From: Deinococcus sp. Leaf326
GTDB taxonomy: Bacteria > Deinococcota > Deinococci > Deinococcales > Deinococcaceae
Length of the DNA stretch: 64,000 nucleotides
Assembly: GCF_001424185.1 (NCBI RefSeq)
Contig: NZ_LMOM01000054.1
Coordinates: 124,749-188,748 of the forward strand
Reading direction: 5' to 3'
Numbering within the stretch: the stretch's first letter is position 1; every line of letters begins with the position of its first letter. Positions 20,919-32,707 of the stretch are shown here, in pieces. A program made the position numbers and the translations under genes. The notes beneath the pieces were generated by a model that had not been told where the DNA came from, did not search any database, and saw only the letters and a program-made list of their open reading frames with translations.

Positions 20919-21097
20919 GAACGCAGTCTAGCGTCCGGTCCCCGCCGCGCGCCGGGGCGGGACTTACGCTTTCCGGGGTGTGGGCGGCGGGGGAAGGGAG
21001 GGCCGGGAACAGCCCGGAGCCCCGTCACCGAGTGTCCCGCAGGAACCCACCTATCCCGCCCCCGGCCCGCCGGGCGCGGCGCTGTTAGATTCGCGCC

Positions 21098-22060
21098 ATG
21101 AGAACCGTCACCGTCGGCGTGCTGGGCTGCGGCACCGTGGGCCAGCATGTCCTGAACCTCATCGAGCGCCGCAGGGCCATCTTCCGGGACCTGGGGGTCG
21201 AGGTCGAGGTGGCGGGCGTCCTCGTGCGGGACCCGGACAAGGCGCGGGACGTGCCCGCCGGCACCCGCATGACCACCGACCCCGCCTTCTTGCAGGAGTG
21301 CGGTGTGGTCATCGAGGCGATGGGCGGCGTCGAGCGACCGCTGGCGCTGCTGCGGCCCTACCTGCGCTCGGGGCGGCCGGTCATCACAGCCAACAAGGCA
21401 TTGCTGGCCGAGTGCTGGGACGAGCTGCGCGGGCACGCCCTGGCCGGGCGGCTGTACTACGAGGCCTCGGTGATGGCCGGCACGCCCGTGATCGGTCCGG
21501 TGAGTACCGTGCTGCGCGCGAGCACCTTCACGCGCCTCCAGGCCGTCCTGAACGGCACCTGCCTCTACATCCTGGGGCAGATGGAGGCGGGCCGGCCCTA
21601 CGACGAAGCGCTGGCCGGGGCCCAGGCCCTGGGCTACGCCGAGGACCCGCCCACCCTGGACGTGGGGGGCTTCGACACGGCGCACAAGCTCGCGGTACTG
21701 GCGCGCTTCTGTGCTGATGGGGACTTTCCGTACAGCGCGGTCGAGGTGCGGGGCATCGAGGAGGTGACGCTGGACGACGTTCAGGCGGCCATGGCGGCGG
21801 GCGAGCGCATCCGGCTGGTGGCCGAGCTGACGCGGGACGGTCAGGGCTGGCGCGCCACCGTCGCCCCGCAGCGCCTGCCCTTCGACCACCCGCTGTGCAA
21901 CGCGGGCGCGGGCCGCAACGCCCTGATGTACGAGGGCGAGGAGTGCGGCACCCTGATCTTCGCCGGGGGCGGCGCGGGCGGGCTGGTCACGGCCTCCGCC
22001 GTGGTGGGCGACCTGCTCGACTACCTGCTGGGCTTTCCGGGACACGTTCCGCTGCACTAG
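21098..22060 (+). CDS. hom: Homoserine dehydrogenase
   Basis: This 320-residue NAD(P)-dependent enzyme makes homoserine for threonine and methionine synthesis. The Rossmann motif [12 protein letters not shown] is at residues 7-18, TANKALLAE near 105, and the substrate-binding phrase NGTCLYIL near 155 corresponds to the family NGTxNYIL with Cys and Leu changes. The family Lys is in [13 protein letters not shown]. The C-terminal ACT domain of longer enzymes is absent. TTAGAT just before the ATG suggests a leaderless transcript. Confidence 0.9.
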   Translation: MRTVTVGVLGCGTVGQHVLNLIERRRAIFRDLGVEVEVAGVLVRDPDKARDVPAGTRMTTDPAFLQECGVVIEAMGGVERPLALLRPYLRSGRPVITANKALLAECWDELRGHALAGRLYYEASVMAGTPVIGPVSTVLRASTFTRLQAVLNGTCLYILGQMEAGRPYDEALAGAQALGYAEDPPTLDVGGFDTAHKLAVLARFCADGDFPYSAVEVRGIEEVTLDDVQAAMAAGERIRLVAELTRDGQGWRATVAPQRLPFDHPLCNAGAGRNALMYEGEECGTLIFAGGGAGGLVTASAVVGDLLDYLLGFPGHVPLH

Positions 22061-22213
22061 CCGGGCCGGACCTCGCTGCGCGGACACCGCCGGAGCGCGG
22101 AGCCGCGCCGCTTCTGCCCGGCGTGCCGGCGCACAACCCCCAACCCTGGGTAAAACCTGTCCACACCCAAGCGGCTGGTCCACGCCCCCAGCATGGCCGG
22201 TGGAGGCAACACC

Positions 22214-23110
22214 ATGACCCAGAATCCCAACGCCGCGCGCAGCGGCACCTTTCAGATCGGCGGCGACCTCACGGTCAACCGCCTGGGTTTCGGCGCGATG
22301 CGCGTCACCGGGGACGGCGTGTGGGGCGACCCGGCCGATCCGGCCGGCGCGCTGGCGACCCTGCGCCGCCTGCCCGAACTCGGCGTGAACTTCATCGACA
22401 CGGCCGACAGCTACGGCCCGGCGGTCAGCGAGGAGCTCATCCGCGAGGCGCTGCACCCCTATGACGAGGTGGTCGTCGCCACCAAGGGCGGCCTGACCCG
22501 GACCGGTCCCAACGTGTGGCCCCCCTGCGGCCGGCCCGAGTACCTCATCCAGCAGGCCTACCTGTCGCGCCGCCGCCTGGGCGTTGAGCGGATCGACCTG
22601 TGGCAACTGCACCGCATCGACCCGGCCGTGCCGCGCGACGAGCAGTTCGGGGCCATCCGTGAACTTATCGATCGGGGCGTCATTCGTCACGCCGGGCTCA
22701 GCGAGGTCTCGGTGGAGGACATTGAGGCTGCGCGGCAGGTGTTTCCGGTCGCCACCGTCCAGAACCTCTACAACCTCGTGAACCGCAAGTCCGAGGCCGT
22801 GCTGGACTACTGCGCCGAGCAGAACATCGGGTTCATCCCCTGGTTCCCGCTCGCGGCCGGGAGTCTGGCGCGCAGCGGCAGCGTGCTCACGGAGGTCGCC
22901 TCACGCCTGGGGGCCAGCCCCTCGCAGGTGGCGCTCGCCTGGGTGCTGCGCCGCAGCCCGGTCATGCTGCCCATCCCCGGCACCGGCAAGGTCAGGCACC
23001 TCGAAGAGAATGTCGCCGCCGCCAGTCTGATCCTCTCCGACGAGGACTTCGCGGCCCTAGACCGAGTGGGCCAGGCCGAGTGGGCCAAGCAGCAGACGCC
23101 GCAGGACTGA
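22214..23110 (+). CDS. Aldo/keto reductase
   Basis: This 298-residue NADPH-dependent TIM-barrel oxidoreductase shows the tetrad residues in DTADSYG (Asp and Tyr), VATKGGL (Lys) and WQLHRID (His). The cofactor phrase [16 protein letters not shown] is near the C-terminus. The physiological substrate is unknown; such proteins detoxify aldehydes. The ATG at 22214 follows GGAGG; an upstream ATG seven codons earlier is less likely. Confidence 0.92.
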   Translation: MTQNPNAARSGTFQIGGDLTVNRLGFGAMRVTGDGVWGDPADPAGALATLRRLPELGVNFIDTADSYGPAVSEELIREALHPYDEVVVATKGGLTRTGPNVWPPCGRPEYLIQQAYLSRRRLGVERIDLWQLHRIDPAVPRDEQFGAIRELIDRGVIRHAGLSEVSVEDIEAARQVFPVATVQNLYNLVNRKSEAVLDYCAEQNIGFIPWFPLAAGSLARSGSVLTEVASRLGASPSQVALAWVLRRSPVMLPIPGTGKVRHLEENVAAASLILSDEDFAALDRVGQAEWAKQQTPQD

Positions 23111-23126
23111 GGGCCCCACAGGGCAG

Positions 23127-23157
23127 GGGGCCGGGGCCGGGTTCGGAACCGGCCCCC
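23127..23157 (+). terminator. GC-rich hairpin after the aldo/keto reductase
   Basis: GGGGCCGG (23133-23140) pairs with CCGGCCCC (23149-23156) around GTTCGGAA, 22 bases after the stop. There is no T tract, so intrinsic termination is uncertain. Confidence 0.45.
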
Positions 23158-23192
23158 ACGCCCTTGACCCTGCAATGTGATAGACGGGTGGC

Positions 23193-24392
23193 GTGACCGG
23201 CCGTCCCAAGAAAGTCCGTTTTGCGCGCCCCGCGCCGAGCTCCGCGCTGCAGAATGCCGCGCACGCGGTGTCCGACCTGCCCTACGCCGAGGTGCGGCCC
23301 GCACTCGTGCCGCCCCGCCTGGCCGAACTGGGTCTGAGCGCGCAGACCAAGCCGGGTGTACGCGGCTTTCCGGGCGTGGACGACGCCCAGGCCCTGCTTG
23401 CGCACACCATGCGTAAGGACCGCGTGTCGGGCGATGTCCTCGACCTCACGGCGATGGGAGGGCTGCTCGCCAGCCTGCCCGGCGTGACCCTGCGTGCGGC
23501 CGAAGGGTCCGCCGCAGCCCTGAGCGCACTGGCGGCGGCGGGGCTGGAGCCCTGGCCCGCTGCGCCCGGTGACCCCGCCCCCTGGAACGAGCGCGCCAGG
23601 ACGGTCGCGCTCGTGCTTGCGGGCGACCGGGGCAACGCCTACGCGCAGGCGCAGGTGGCCTGGGCCCACGCCTGCACGCCGCCCGGCGGCACGCTTTACC
23701 TCGCGGGGGACCGTGACAAGGGCTTCGACCGCTACGTGCGCGCGGCGGGCGCGGCCTTCGGCACGGGCGAGACGGTGGCGCGCGACGGCGGCATGCGGGT
23801 CGCCCGCCTCGTGCGACGCCCAGGCCCCACCCCCGCGGTTCCCGAGCCCGAGGGCTATGAGGCCTACGGGGTGCGCGTGGTCGGGCGGGCCGGCGTCTTC
23901 AGCGCCGCCAAACCCGACAAGGCGACAGCCCTGCTCCTCGACACCCTGGGCGAGCCGGACTGGTCGGGTCTGGCGGCGCTGGACCTGGGCTGCGGCGCCG
24001 GCCTGATCGGCGCGTGGGCGGCGCGGCGCGGCGCGGCCGTGACCCTGGTGGACGGGGACATCCAGAGCGTGCGCAGCAGCCGCGATACCCTGGCGGCCAG
24101 CGGGCTGCCGGGCGAGGTGCTGCACTCGGATGTGGACGCGGCGCTGCCGCCGGAGCAGACCTTCGACCTCATCCTCACCAACCCGCCCTTTCACGTCGGG
24201 CGCGGCGTGGTGCTCGACGTGGCGCGCGAGTTCATCGCGGCGGCGGCGCGGCGGCTGCGGCCCGGCGGCTCGCTGTACCTCGTCGCCAACGACCCGCTGC
24301 CCTACGAGACTCCTCTGCGCGCCCTGGGCGAGGTCCGCGAACTCGCCCGCGAGGGCGGTTTCAAGGTACTCCTGGCAACGAAGCCCGGCTGA
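23193..24392 (+). CDS. RsmC/RlmG-like class I methyltransferase
   Basis: This 399-residue protein has a degenerate N-terminal methyltransferase-like half and a functional C-terminal half with the SAM-binding motif LDLGCGAGLIGAWAA near residue 262 and the catalytic NPPFHVG near residue 330. That two-domain layout and the NPPFH motif are typical of the rRNA guanine-N2 methyltransferases RsmC and RlmG. The exact rRNA target cannot be called. The GTG start is chosen from GATAGA, eight bases upstream, and because the protein begins with a basic segment. Confidence 0.85.
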   Translation: MTGRPKKVRFARPAPSSALQNAAHAVSDLPYAEVRPALVPPRLAELGLSAQTKPGVRGFPGVDDAQALLAHTMRKDRVSGDVLDLTAMGGLLASLPGVTLRAAEGSAAALSALAAAGLEPWPAAPGDPAPWNERARTVALVLAGDRGNAYAQAQVAWAHACTPPGGTLYLAGDRDKGFDRYVRAAGAAFGTGETVARDGGMRVARLVRRPGPTPAVPEPEGYEAYGVRVVGRAGVFSAAKPDKATALLLDTLGEPDWSGLAALDLGCGAGLIGAWAARRGAAVTLVDGDIQSVRSSRDTLAASGLPGEVLHSDVDAALPPEQTFDLILTNPPFHVGRGVVLDVAREFIAAAARRLRPGGSLYLVANDPLPYETPLRALGEVRELAREGGFKVLLATKPG

Positions 24393-24624
24393 GCGCCGGC
24401 CCCCGGCCGGGTAGGCCGGGAACCATTCCGGGCCGGGGCGCGTAGACAGTCTGTTGGCCTCCTTCTTCGTTCACGCGCGAGAACTCGGCAGTCCCCCGGC
24501 AGCGGCGAGCATCCCAGTCTGTTCAGTCTTCCTTCTGCTAGACTGACCCGTTCAGGTTCCTCGGCCCAGCGCCGACGAATCTTCCCCGCTCTTCTTCACC
24601 CTGAACTCCAGCGCAGGAGGCTGC

Positions 24625-26316
<1,692 letters not shown>

Positions 26317-26436
26317 AGTTCTCCCGCCCCCACCCTGCGCCCTGGCCCCTTTGGTGGCCGGGGCGTTTGGCTGTCCCGAACCCACGCGCCTCACCTGCGG
26401 GACCGGCGGCGGAGCGCCCGCCTTATCATGCCCGGC

Positions 26437-27906
26437 ATGACCCAGGTCCGGCCGCCTTCTGTGCCTGCGCCCGTCCAGCCGGATCTGGCGGCCGGCCCGC
26501 GGCTGCGGCCCTACGGCGCGGCCCTGGTGCCGCTCGCGCTGGCGGGTCTGCTGCCCTGGTGGGCGGTGGCGCTGCTGTGCGTCCTGTTCGGGCTGGGGGC
26601 GCGGTTTCCGGTGTGGCAGGACGCCCGGCTGCTCGTGTCGCTGCTTGTCGCCGGGGTCGCCACGCTGCCCGAACTCGCGGCCCTTCGAGGCAACGGCAAC
26701 GGCGAGGCGCTGCTGGACCTGGGAGCAAGGTACCTGGCCCTGGTGGTGGCCCTGGGCCTGAGCGGTTATGGCGTCGCCACGCTGGAAGGTGGGCGGCGCC
26801 GGGGGCTGATCGCGTTGCTGTGTGCGGGGCTCTTTGCGCCCCAGCCGTTGCTGCTGCCTGCCCTGGTCGGCGGGGCTCTGCTGCGGCCCGGCACCGACGA
26901 CCGCCTGGGCCGCTACCGCCCACGCGCGGCCGCTGAACGGGAAGCCGAGCGCCGGGGCTGGGGCCTCCTGCTGGCCGCCGTGCTGGCCCTGACCCTGCTG
27001 GCGCTGGCCCTGCCGCGCTCCGGGGCGCCTTCTCCCCGGGCCGAGCCGGCGGCGGCCATTTCTTCAGCCCCGGCGACGGTCCGTCCGCCACAGGCGGGGG
27101 CTCCTGCGCTGACCGAAGCGGCCCGGCGCGCGGCCCCCACGGCCAGCGCCGGGGGTCTGCCGCCTCCCCCGGCAGAGCTGCTGCTGCTCGGCGCAGTCCT
27201 GACTTTCACGGCGCTCGGTGCGCTGCTGTGGCAGCGGCGGCAGGGAAGGGGTCCACGGCAGCCGCCCATCCTCACCGAGCTCCTCATGGCGGGGGGCCTG
27301 CTGCTTACCCTGGGCCTGCTGCTCATCTTCTCGCTGGCGGGCACGCGGGTGGCGCCGGGCGACTCGAGCGCGGCGCTGCCGCCGGCCCTCGCCGGAGGGC
27401 CCACCGGCCGGCCGACCACTGCCGAACCGGGCGTTGCCACCTCCGGCTTCTCCGCGCTGCTGTGGGTGGTGCTGGCCGTTCAACTGCTGCTCGCCGCCGC
27501 CCTGATCTGGGTGATGTGGTGTCATCGTCCCGGGCCCGACCGGCTGGGCGTGGTTTCCGGATCTGAAGAGACCGCCGATGTCCCCGTCGCTCTGGAGGCC
27601 GTGCCCACCACCCACCGCGTGCGGACCGCGTACCGGCAGGCGGGTGAAGCGCTCGCCGCTGCCGGCTGGGGCCGCGCACCCGCCGAAGCTCCTGGCGCCT
27701 ACGCCGCGCGCCTCGGCAGGGCGCATCCCGGTCTGGCCGCGCCGCTGGACCTGCTCACCCGCCTGTACGGTCCGGTGCGCTACGGCGGGCGCGTCAGCGA
27801 GGCCGAGGCCACAGAGGCCGAGGCCGCCGCCGCCGAGATCGCCGCGCAGGCCGCCCGGCTGCTTCCTCCACCCGACCCTTCCGAACGCCCAAAGGACCTG
27901 CCATGA
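26437..27906 (+). CDS. Multi-spanning membrane protein with C-terminal DUF4129-like domain
   Basis: This 489-residue protein has about eight hydrophobic segments in two blocks, separated by a Pro/Ala-rich extracytoplasmic stretch near residues 190-245. A soluble C-terminus contains VRTAYRQAGEALAAAGWGRAPAEAPGAYAARL near residue 395, a DUF4129-like pattern. Such proteins accompany MoxR ATPases and DUF58 proteins, as here, where they are thought to assist folding or processing of envelope proteins. TATCAT seven bases before the ATG marks a leaderless promoter. The stop overlaps the MoxR start. Confidence 0.8.
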   Translation: MTQVRPPSVPAPVQPDLAAGPRLRPYGAALVPLALAGLLPWWAVALLCVLFGLGARFPVWQDARLLVSLLVAGVATLPELAALRGNGNGEALLDLGARYLALVVALGLSGYGVATLEGGRRRGLIALLCAGLFAPQPLLLPALVGGALLRPGTDDRLGRYRPRAAAEREAERRGWGLLLAAVLALTLLALALPRSGAPSPRAEPAAAISSAPATVRPPQAGAPALTEAARRAAPTASAGGLPPPPAELLLLGAVLTFTALGALLWQRRQGRGPRQPPILTELLMAGGLLLTLGLLLIFSLAGTRVAPGDSSAALPPALAGGPTGRPTTAEPGVATSGFSALLWVVLAVQLLLAAALIWVMWCHRPGPDRLGVVSGSEETADVPVALEAVPTTHRVRTAYRQAGEALAAAGWGRAPAEAPGAYAARLGRAHPGLAAPLDLLTRLYGPVRYGGRVSEAEATEAEAAAAEIAAQAARLLPPPDPSERPKDLP

Positions 27907-28931
27907 CCCGACCCGATTCCCTGTCTGCCCCCGGCCCGGCCTTCGCCGGTCCCATCACCGAGAACGTCGCCCGCGTGCTGGTCGGCAAGGAGGCCGTGAC
28001 CCGCCTCACGCTGGCCGGCGTCCTCAGCGGCGGCCACGTCCTGCTCGAAGACGCGCCCGGCACCGGCAAGACCATGTTGGCCCGCGCCCTGGCCGCCAGC
28101 CTGGGGCTGGAGTTCACCCGCGTGCAGTTCACGCCCGACCTGCTGCCCAGCGACGTGACCGGGGTTAGCGTGTACCGCCCGGCCACTGGTACCTTCGAGT
28201 TCGTGCCGGGGCCGGTCTTTACCGGCGTGCTGCTGGCCGACGAGATCAACCGTGCGACGCCGCGCACCCAGTCGGCGCTGCTTGAGGCGATGGGAGAGGG
28301 CCAGGTCACCGAGTCGGGGATCACGCACCGCCTGCCCTCGCCCTTCGTGGTCATCGCCACCCAGAACCCGGTCGAGCACGAGGGTACCTACCGCCTGCCC
28401 GAGGCGCAGCTCGACCGGTTCACGCTGCGGCTCTCGGTGGGCTATCCCTCGGTCGAGGAGGAGGTGCGGATGCTCGGCCGGTTGCAGGGCGAGCATCCCA
28501 TCGCGGCGCTGGGCGCCGTCAGCGGTCCGGCCGACCTGCTCGCGGCCCAGGCGGCGGTGCGCGGCGTCCACGTCTCGGCCGACCTGCGGCGCTACGTGTC
28601 GTCGCTCGCGGCGCGTACCCGTGCCCACCCGCAGGTGACGCTGGGCGGGGGGCCGCGGGCCAGCCTCGCGCTGCAGAGCGTGGCGCAGGCCCTGGCCTGG
28701 ATGGACGGCCGCGCTTTCGTGACCCCCGATGACGTGCAGTTCGCGGCGCTGGGGGTGCTGGCCCACCGCCTGAGCCTGGGGATCGAGGCCCGGATGAACG
28801 GCGTGGGCGGCGAACAGGTCGTGCGCGAGGTCCTGGCGGCCGAGCCGGTGCCGGTGGAGTCGGCGGCCGGCGGGGGTCACGCCGGCGCAGTGCCGGGGCA
28901 ACCCACACCCGTGCGAGCAGGTCAGCCCTGA
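27903..28931 (+). CDS. MoxR-family AAA+ ATPase
   Basis: This 342-residue ATPase has Walker A EDAPGTGKTMLARALA near residue 49, Walker B VLLADEINRATPRTQSALLEAM near residue 107, sensor 1 in VIATQNPVEHEGTYRLPEAQLDRF, and a C-terminal lid domain. MoxR proteins are chaperone-like ATPases that activate or insert cofactors into partner proteins. The partners are probably the flanking DUF4129 and DUF58 proteins. The last 25 residues are a Gly/Pro-rich tail. Confidence 0.95.
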   Translation: MTRPDSLSAPGPAFAGPITENVARVLVGKEAVTRLTLAGVLSGGHVLLEDAPGTGKTMLARALAASLGLEFTRVQFTPDLLPSDVTGVSVYRPATGTFEFVPGPVFTGVLLADEINRATPRTQSALLEAMGEGQVTESGITHRLPSPFVVIATQNPVEHEGTYRLPEAQLDRFTLRLSVGYPSVEEEVRMLGRLQGEHPIAALGAVSGPADLLAAQAAVRGVHVSADLRRYVSSLAARTRAHPQVTLGGGPRASLALQSVAQALAWMDGRAFVTPDDVQFAALGVLAHRLSLGIEARMNGVGGEQVVREVLAAEPVPVESAAGGGHAGAVPGQPTPVRAGQP

Positions 28932-30052
28932 GCGCCCCGGCCGTCGCTCTGCTGTGGGCGGGCCTGGTCCTCCTGGCCGCGCTCGCCCTATGGGCTGCCT
29001 ACCGCCGCCCGCCTGAGGTGACGCTGGAGCGCGAACGCCCGGCCTCCGGGTTCGAGGGCGGCCGCGTGCCGCTTGGCGTCCGTGTGCGGGTCCGCAGCGC
29101 CCTGCCGGCGCGGGTGGTGATCGAAGACCCGTTGCCGCGCACAGTGGTCGCGGACGCCGTGCCTACCGCCTCCCTGACCGTCTTCGGGGTGGCTGAGGCC
29201 GAGCTGCGGACCTTGCTGACCCTCAACCGCCGGGGGGTTCATGCCTGGCCGGGCGCGACGCTCCACTGGGCCGACCCGCTGGGGCTGTTCTGGCGCCGCG
29301 TGGCGCTGCCGGGGCGGCCGCCGCCGCTGGAGGTGTACCCCGGCACCCACGGCCTGAGACTGCCCGAGCTGCTGCGGCCGCTGCTCTCGGAGGGCAGCCT
29401 GTCGCGCACGCTGGGCCTCGACGATCCCCTGAGCCTGCGCGGCGTGCGCGAGTACGTTGCCGGCGACCCGCCGGGGCGGGTGCACTGGCGGCTCTCGGCG
29501 CACTCGGGCATCCTGACCGTCCGCGACCCGGAACGCACCGCGTCGAGCAGTCTGTGTGTCTATCTCGACCCCTCACACGGCGGCGAGGTGTTCATGGACA
29601 GCGCGGTGCGTCTCGCGGCCAGCCTGCTGCGAGAGGCGGGCGACCTCGGGCTGCCGGTGTCGGTCGCCTCGCCCGTGGGCGCGACCCCGGCCGGCCGCTC
29701 GCCCGAGCACCTGCGCGCGGCCCTCCTGGCGCTCGCCCGCCTCTCGCCCCAGGCGGGTGAGCCGCCGCTCATTCCGCCGGTGCGGGCGGGCGCCAACCTC
29801 TTCGTACTCACGAATCGGGCGGGCGCGGCGCTCGTCACGCAGGCCATGCGCGCCCGCGCCCAGGCGAGCCGGGTGGTGATCGTGGCGCTGCCCGAGGGCT
29901 TTTATCTCGAACCCGGCGAGTCGCCGCGCCGGCAGTGGGTCAGTGCCCCCGATACCGTGCGGGACCTCGAACGGCAGGCTGCCGCCCTGGCCGGAGCGGG
30001 GGTTCTCGTGTACGTGCTGCGCGGCAACCAGAGCGTATTGCGGCTCGCGTAG
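28928..30052 (+). CDS. DUF58 protein, probable CTG start
   Basis: The DUF58 core is clear: LSLRGVREYVAGDPPGRVHWRLSAHSG near residue 180, followed by a von Willebrand-like domain. No ATG, GTG or TTG gives the expected N-terminal membrane segment. The frame runs upstream to a CTG at 28928 that overlaps the moxR stop and is preceded by AGGT. From there it encodes a typical membrane anchor (AVALLWAGLVLLAALALWAAY). The GTG at 29018 would remove that anchor, so the 374-residue CTG version is preferred as an inference. Confidence 0.8.
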   Translation: MSAPAVALLWAGLVLLAALALWAAYRRPPEVTLERERPASGFEGGRVPLGVRVRVRSALPARVVIEDPLPRTVVADAVPTASLTVFGVAEAELRTLLTLNRRGVHAWPGATLHWADPLGLFWRRVALPGRPPPLEVYPGTHGLRLPELLRPLLSEGSLSRTLGLDDPLSLRGVREYVAGDPPGRVHWRLSAHSGILTVRDPERTASSSLCVYLDPSHGGEVFMDSAVRLAASLLREAGDLGLPVSVASPVGATPAGRSPEHLRAALLALARLSPQAGEPPLIPPVRAGANLFVLTNRAGAALVTQAMRARAQASRVVIVALPEGFYLEPGESPRRQWVSAPDTVRDLERQAAALAGAGVLVYVLRGNQSVLRLA

Positions 30053-30138
30053 AGGACCGGATGGCTGCCAACGGCGCGGCCGGGCGCCCTAAAGGAAACA
30101 CTCAGGCGGGGCGCAGCCCGGATTGCTAGCGTGGGGCC

Positions 30139-30393
30139 ATGACCCAGAACGACGACCAGCGCGAGCAGCTCAAGAATGAGGACGAGATCAGCAACGTGGA
30201 CCTGCAGTTCATGGGCCGTACCGATGAGCACCGCGACGCCGTGCAGGACGCGAATGCCGAGGCCCGAAACGCCGACGAGTTCGAGGAACTGGGCCTGGAC
30301 AAACAGGACGTGGCCTCGCAGGGCAGCATGATCGCCAGTGACCCCGCCAGCACCATCCCCGGCGAGGAGACCTCGGAAGACACCGGAAACTGA
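30139..30393 (+). CDS. Small acidic hypothetical protein
   Basis: This 84-residue protein is very rich in Asp, Glu, Gln and Asn, with no hydrophobic core and no cysteines. It looks intrinsically disordered and cytoplasmic. TAGCGT lies six bases before the ATG, the leaderless spacing used by many genes here. No family is recognised. It stands alone between the DUF58 gene and the convergent mnmE. Confidence 0.7.
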   Translation: MTQNDDQREQLKNEDEISNVDLQFMGRTDEHRDAVQDANAEARNADEFEELGLDKQDVASQGSMIASDPASTIPGEETSEDTGN

Positions 30394-30439
30394 AGTCGCG
30401 CGCAGGCGGGGGCCGGAGCGAGCAGCTCCGGCTTCCTGT

Positions 30440-31759
30440 CTATTTGCCCACGCAGAAGTTCCTGAAGACGGCGTCCACCACGTCCTCCTGCACGTCGCGG
30501 CCAGTCAGTTCGGCCAGGGCGTGCAGGGCGGCCTCCAGCTCATAGCCCGCGAGGTCGTCCGGCAGGCTGCCGGCAAGTTCCAGATGCGTCAGGGCCCGGC
30601 GGGCGGCGTCGGCCTGGCGCTCGGTGGTCAGCCACGCCTCGCCGCGCGCCGCGTCGCCAATCAGCGCGGCGCGCACTGCTTCCCGCACCTCGGGCAGCCC
30701 CTCACCGGTCACGGCGCTCACGGCGATCGTCTCCGGGTCGCTCCAACTGCTGCCCAGGTCGGCCTTGGTGCGCAGGCGGATGACCCGTGCGCCCTGGGGG
30801 GCACCCTCGGGCAGCGGTTCGCGTGGGGCGTGGCCGTCTTCGAGGACAAGGACGAGGTCGGCCTGCTGGGCCAGTGCGGCGGCCTGCCGCACTCCGGCGG
30901 CTTCGATGGGGTCGGCCGTCTCTCGCAGGCCGGCCGTGTCGACCAGCGTCACCGGTACCCCGGCCAGTTCCACCCCCGCCTCCAGATAGTCGCGGGTGGT
31001 GCCCGGAACCGGCGTGACGATGCTGCGCTCGTAGCCCAGCAGCGCGTTCAGCAGGCTGCTCTTGCCCACGTTGGGCCGCCCGATCAGGGCCAGCCGCGCG
31101 CCGCGTGTGGCCGCCTGCCCGGCGCGCGCGGTGTCGAGCAGCGCCCGCAGCCCGGCCTGGGCGCGGGCCAGCGGTTCGGCACGGTCCTCGTCGGGCACGC
31201 CTTCCTCGGGGTAGTCCAGCATGGCCTGGATGGCCGCCAGCGTGCGTGTGACGTCGGCCGCCACGCCCGCGATGCGCGCGCCCAGCGCCCCGGAAAGGCC
31301 CAGGGCGCCCTGGCGCCTCGCCGCCTCGCCCCCGGCATTCACCAGATGCAGGACCGCCTCGGCCTGCGCGAGGTCCAGCCGTCCCGAGAGGTAGGCCCGC
31401 AGCGTGAACTCCCCGGGCCGGGCCGGCCGCGCGCCGAGTTCCAGCACCCGCGCGAGCACCCGCGCCAGGACCGCCGGGCTGCCGTGCGTCTGCAACTCGG
31501 CCACGTCCTCTCCGGTGTAGCTGCGCGGCCCGCGGAACACCAGGCACAGTCCCTCGTCGAGCACCTCACCGCCCTCGGCCACCAGCTGCCCGAACAGGAA
31601 ACGCCCGCCCTGCGTGCGGCTGGGGGTGCGCCGGCCCCGGAAGGCCCCGTCGGCAATCTCCAGGGCCGCCGGGCCGCTGACCCGCACGATGCCCACTCCG
31701 GCGCTGCCCGGCGCGGTGGCGATGGCGGCGATGGTGTCTTGCAGGCCGGAACGGGTCAC
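30440..31759 (-). CDS. mnmE: tRNA modification GTPase MnmE
   Basis: This 439-residue protein works with MnmG to modify wobble uridine-34 of tRNAs. It has the folate-binding N-terminal domain, a central GTPase domain with G1 GRPNVGKS at residues 227-234 and DTAGLRE near 274, and the C-terminal CVGK matching the family CxGK motif. The GTG at 31759 is chosen because TAGCCT lies seven bases upstream (leaderless) and because it matches the family N-terminus. Confidence 0.96.
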   Translation of the reverse strand: MTRSGLQDTIAAIATAPGSAGVGIVRVSGPAALEIADGAFRGRRTPSRTQGGRFLFGQLVAEGGEVLDEGLCLVFRGPRSYTGEDVAELQTHGSPAVLARVLARVLELGARPARPGEFTLRAYLSGRLDLAQAEAVLHLVNAGGEAARRQGALGLSGALGARIAGVAADVTRTLAAIQAMLDYPEEGVPDEDRAEPLARAQAGLRALLDTARAGQAATRGARLALIGRPNVGKSSLLNALLGYERSIVTPVPGTTRDYLEAGVELAGVPVTLVDTAGLRETADPIEAAGVRQAAALAQQADLVLVLEDGHAPREPLPEGAPQGARVIRLRTKADLGSSWSDPETIAVSAVTGEGLPEVREAVRAALIGDAARGEAWLTTERQADAARRALTHLELAGSLPDDLAGYELEAALHALAELTGRDVQEDVVDAVFRNFCVGK

Positions 31760-31832
31760 GCCCCGCAGGCTAGAGCATCTGGCAAAAGGAAGTGGTGCCT
31801 TTGGCCGGATCAGGGCGGGCCGTTCCTGAGGC

Positions 31833-31882
31833 CACAGCTGCACGGGCGGCGCCGCAGATTGGGCGCCGCCCGTGCAGCTGTG
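31833..31882. terminator. Perfect 21-bp stem-loop after the ABC operon
   Basis: The arms 31833-31853 and 31862-31882 are exact complements around an eight-base loop. The stem sits 11 bases downstream of the permease stop on the minus strand. No T tract follows. It resembles the long perfect stem at 19203-19248 in design. Confidence 0.6.
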
Positions 31883-31893
31883 AAAGGCGGGGT

Positions 31894-32670
31894 CTAGACG
31901 TCGCGCCGGTCGAAGGCGAAGATCGCCATGAGGCCGAAGCCCGCCGTGTAGATGAGCAGCAGGGTCACCGAACCCACCACGCTGCCCTGTTCGGCGTACA
32001 GCGCGAAGTGGCTGGTGAGCAGGATGCGCTGGACCGACTCGGGGAAGACCACGAGCAGCCGCATGATGTTCAGGGCGGCAAGGGTGGCGAGGGTCGCGGC
32101 GGCCGTGTTGAGGGTCAGCACCCCGAACAGCAGCGACAAGGCCGCGATGGGCATGAGCATGACCCCGGCCAGGAAGCTGCCGCGCAGCATCTCGGCCAGG
32201 GCGGCCCCGCTGCCGAGCTGCCCCACGCCCACGAACAGCCCCGGCCCCATGCCCGTGCCGCCCGTAAACGCCCCGAAGCCGCGCGGAATGCCGGCCAGCA
32301 GCGACCCCAGCACCGTCACCGCGACCAGCAGGAAGGGAAAGAGCAGCGCCACGGCCAGCTTGCTGGCGATGACGTGCGTGCGGCCCACCGGGCGCAGCAG
32401 CAGCGGCGCGAGGGTGCCCTGACTGACCTCACTGCCGATCATCTCGGCGACAGTCAGGGCGATGAACAGCGGCAACATGAACTGCACCGCCACGCCGATG
32501 CTCACGGCCGGAAGCTGCCAGCCGCTGACGAGTGCGAGGTCGCCGAGCAGCATGTTCATGCGCGGCGCGGCGGCCCACAGCAGCGGCAGCAGGAAACTGA
32601 CGGCCAGGGCGAGCCGGGCGCTACGCGACGTGAGGAGCTTGCGCAGTTCGAGCAGGATCAGGGTCAGCAT
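31894..32670 (-). CDS. ABC-2 type transporter permease
   Basis: This 258-residue membrane protein has about six hydrophobic segments, with [26 protein letters not shown] near residue 80 in the place typical of ABC-2 permeases. A GGAGG ribosome-binding site precedes the ATG at 32670. It follows the ATPase gene by 37 bases and forms an exporter with it. The substrate is unknown. Confidence 0.88.
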   Translation of the reverse strand: MLTLILLELRKLLTSRSARLALAVSFLLPLLWAAAPRMNMLLGDLALVSGWQLPAVSIGVAVQFMLPLFIALTVAEMIGSEVSQGTLAPLLLRPVGRTHVIASKLAVALLFPFLLVAVTVLGSLLAGIPRGFGAFTGGTGMGPGLFVGVGQLGSGAALAEMLRGSFLAGVMLMPIAALSLLFGVLTLNTAAATLATLAALNIMRLLVVFPESVQRILLTSHFALYAEQGSVVGSVTLLLIYTAGFGLMAIFAFDRRDV

Positions 32671-32707
32671 GCGGCCCTCCTGGGGGCGGAGTGAAGGGCG
32701 GGGCGGC

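Noticed and set aside
24393..24440. GC-rich complementary segments after the RsmC-like gene as a terminator
   Set aside because: Several overlapping pairings of GCCGG/CCGGC are possible and none is clearly preferred or followed by T.
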